A stretch of DNA of 5,631 bases, taken from positions 1 to 5,631 of the forward strand of contig JACCSF010000397.1 of NCBI GenBank assembly GCA_013813135.1. Reading direction: 5' to 3'. Position 1 is the first letter of the stretch. Each line of letters begins with the position of its first letter. The stretch is from Thermoleophilaceae bacterium. Its GTDB lineage: Bacteria; Actinomycetota; Thermoleophilia; Solirubrobacterales; Thermoleophilaceae. Under the pieces are notes generated by a model. The model had not been told where the DNA came from, ran no database searches, and worked only from the letters and a program-made list of their open reading frames with translations. A program made the translations under genes and the position numbers. Of the stretch, positions 4,988 to 5,631 are shown in pieces.

Positions 4988-5631
4988 CTAGCGGTCCTTG
5001 CGCCCCCGCGGCACGCGGCCGGCCTCGGCGCCCTGCTCGTGGGCCGGGCCGCCCGGCGGCACGATGCCGAGCACCCGCATCGCCTTCAGCCCCAGCGAGA
5101 GCCGCTCGCGGCCGTCCGTGGACCCCACGTCCAGCGACGTCAGCTCCTTCACGCGCTCGAGCCGGTAGCGAATGGTGTGGCGGTGCGTGAACAGCCGCTC
5201 GGCGGTGCCCGCGACGTTGCCGTCCGCGTCCAGGAAGGTCTCGAGCGTGCGGACCAGCTCGGTCTCGTACTGCTCGTCGTAGGCGACCAGCGGGGCGACC
5301 GTCTCGTCGAAGAACCCCTCCAGCTCCGTCGGGTCCTCGCTCATGGCCGGCAGCAGCAGCCGATAGGCCCCCGTCTCCTCGAAGGAGAGCTCGGTCAGCC
5401 CGCGGGCCTCGGCCACGTTGGCGGCGAGCAGCGCCTCGGCGCCGGCGCGATGGAGGTCCGCCGGGTCGCTCGCGTGGCGGCTGCGCGCGACCGTGATCGT
5501 GAACCCCGGGAGGCCCGCCTCCAACTCGCGCAGGACGGCGGCCGCGGTGCGCTTCGCCGCCGTCGCGTCGGAGGCCGGCGTGAGTATCACCAGCTCGCGC
5601 TCGAGCCTGCCCCCGGCGTCCTCGTTGGGAC
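4988..5631 (-). CDS. PucR/CdaR-family transcriptional regulator, C-terminal part (N-terminus outside window)
   Basis: The frame is open from the window edge to TAG (4990-4988), giving 213 complete residues from the end of the protein. The first part ('EDAGGRLERELVILTPASDA', 'FTITVARSRHASDPADLHRA', 'GAEALLAANVAEARG') resembles the degenerate GGDEF-like middle domain of CdaR/PucR proteins. The C-terminal helix-turn-helix is clear: 'LVRTLETFLDADGNVAGTAE', then 'RLFTHRHTIRYRLERVKELT' and the family ending 'RERLSLGLKAMRVLG'. Such proteins are cytoplasmic DNA-binding activators of catabolic genes (purine, sugar-acid and similar pathways); the ligand cannot be read from this part. A charged tail of about 28 residues follows the HTH. 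GTG 5590 is an internal codon, not the start, because conserved sequence continues upstream of it. Its stop directly abuts the AAA remnant. Confidence 0.88.
   Translation of the reverse strand, partial: PNEDAGGRLERELVILTPASDATAAKRTAAAVLRELEAGLPGFTITVARSRHASDPADLHRAGAEALLAANVAEARGLTELSFEETGAYRLLLPAMSEDPTELEGFFDETVAPLVAYDEQYETELVRTLETFLDADGNVAGTAERLFTHRHTIRYRLERVKELTSLDVGSTDGRERLSLGLKAMRVLGIVPPGGPAHEQGAEAGRVPRGRKDR

Overview
The window looks like chromosomal DNA of a high-GC actinobacterium. The PRPP synthase carries a family-unusual 'SVCGSRREG' insertion-type loop and 'PWYGYSRQDKKSAPREPISARL', and GlmU has the actinobacterial 'VPHLSYIGD...NLGAS' form. From memory these fit the deep-branching class Thermoleophilia (Solirubrobacterales/Gaiellales relatives); this placement is an inference. 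All protein genes lie on the minus strand; the only plus-strand gene is a tRNA-Gln.

Layout, read in the direction of minus-strand transcription (high to low coordinates): (1) 5631-4988, the C-terminal part of a PucR/CdaR-type regulator, its N-terminus outside the window. (2) 4987-4588, a decayed C-terminal piece of an AAA-type ATPase that begins directly after the regulator's stop codon and ends at the 3' edge of the tRNA. (3) 4516-4587, tRNA-Gln(TTG) on the plus strand, divergent from (4) glmU (4462-3089), which overlaps (5) prs (3092-2058) by four bases. These two make UDP-GlcNAc and PRPP and form a compact housekeeping operon. (6) About 500 bases (2057-1542) without an intact gene: hairpins just after prs, a short tandem repeat, and a 45-codon reading frame with a good ribosome-binding site that is broken by a stop at codon 4. 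(7) A PAS + HD-GYP cyclic-di-GMP phosphodiesterase gene (about 1541-406) with an intact catalytic half but a one-base frameshift within the PAS domain near 1440. (8) 229-1, the start of a secreted protein with a clear signal peptide and a WxL-like surface-protein pattern, cut by the window edge.

The glmU-prs-tRNA block is conserved core genome. The flanks (AAA remnant beside the tRNA, broken small gene, frameshifted signalling gene) are decayed or rearranged accessory sequence. I see no CRISPR array, transposase, integrase, riboswitch or convincing new multi-gene system. The points most worth a second look are the frameshift, the AAA remnant that reads in frame through the antisense of the tRNA into glmU, and the interrupted small gene.
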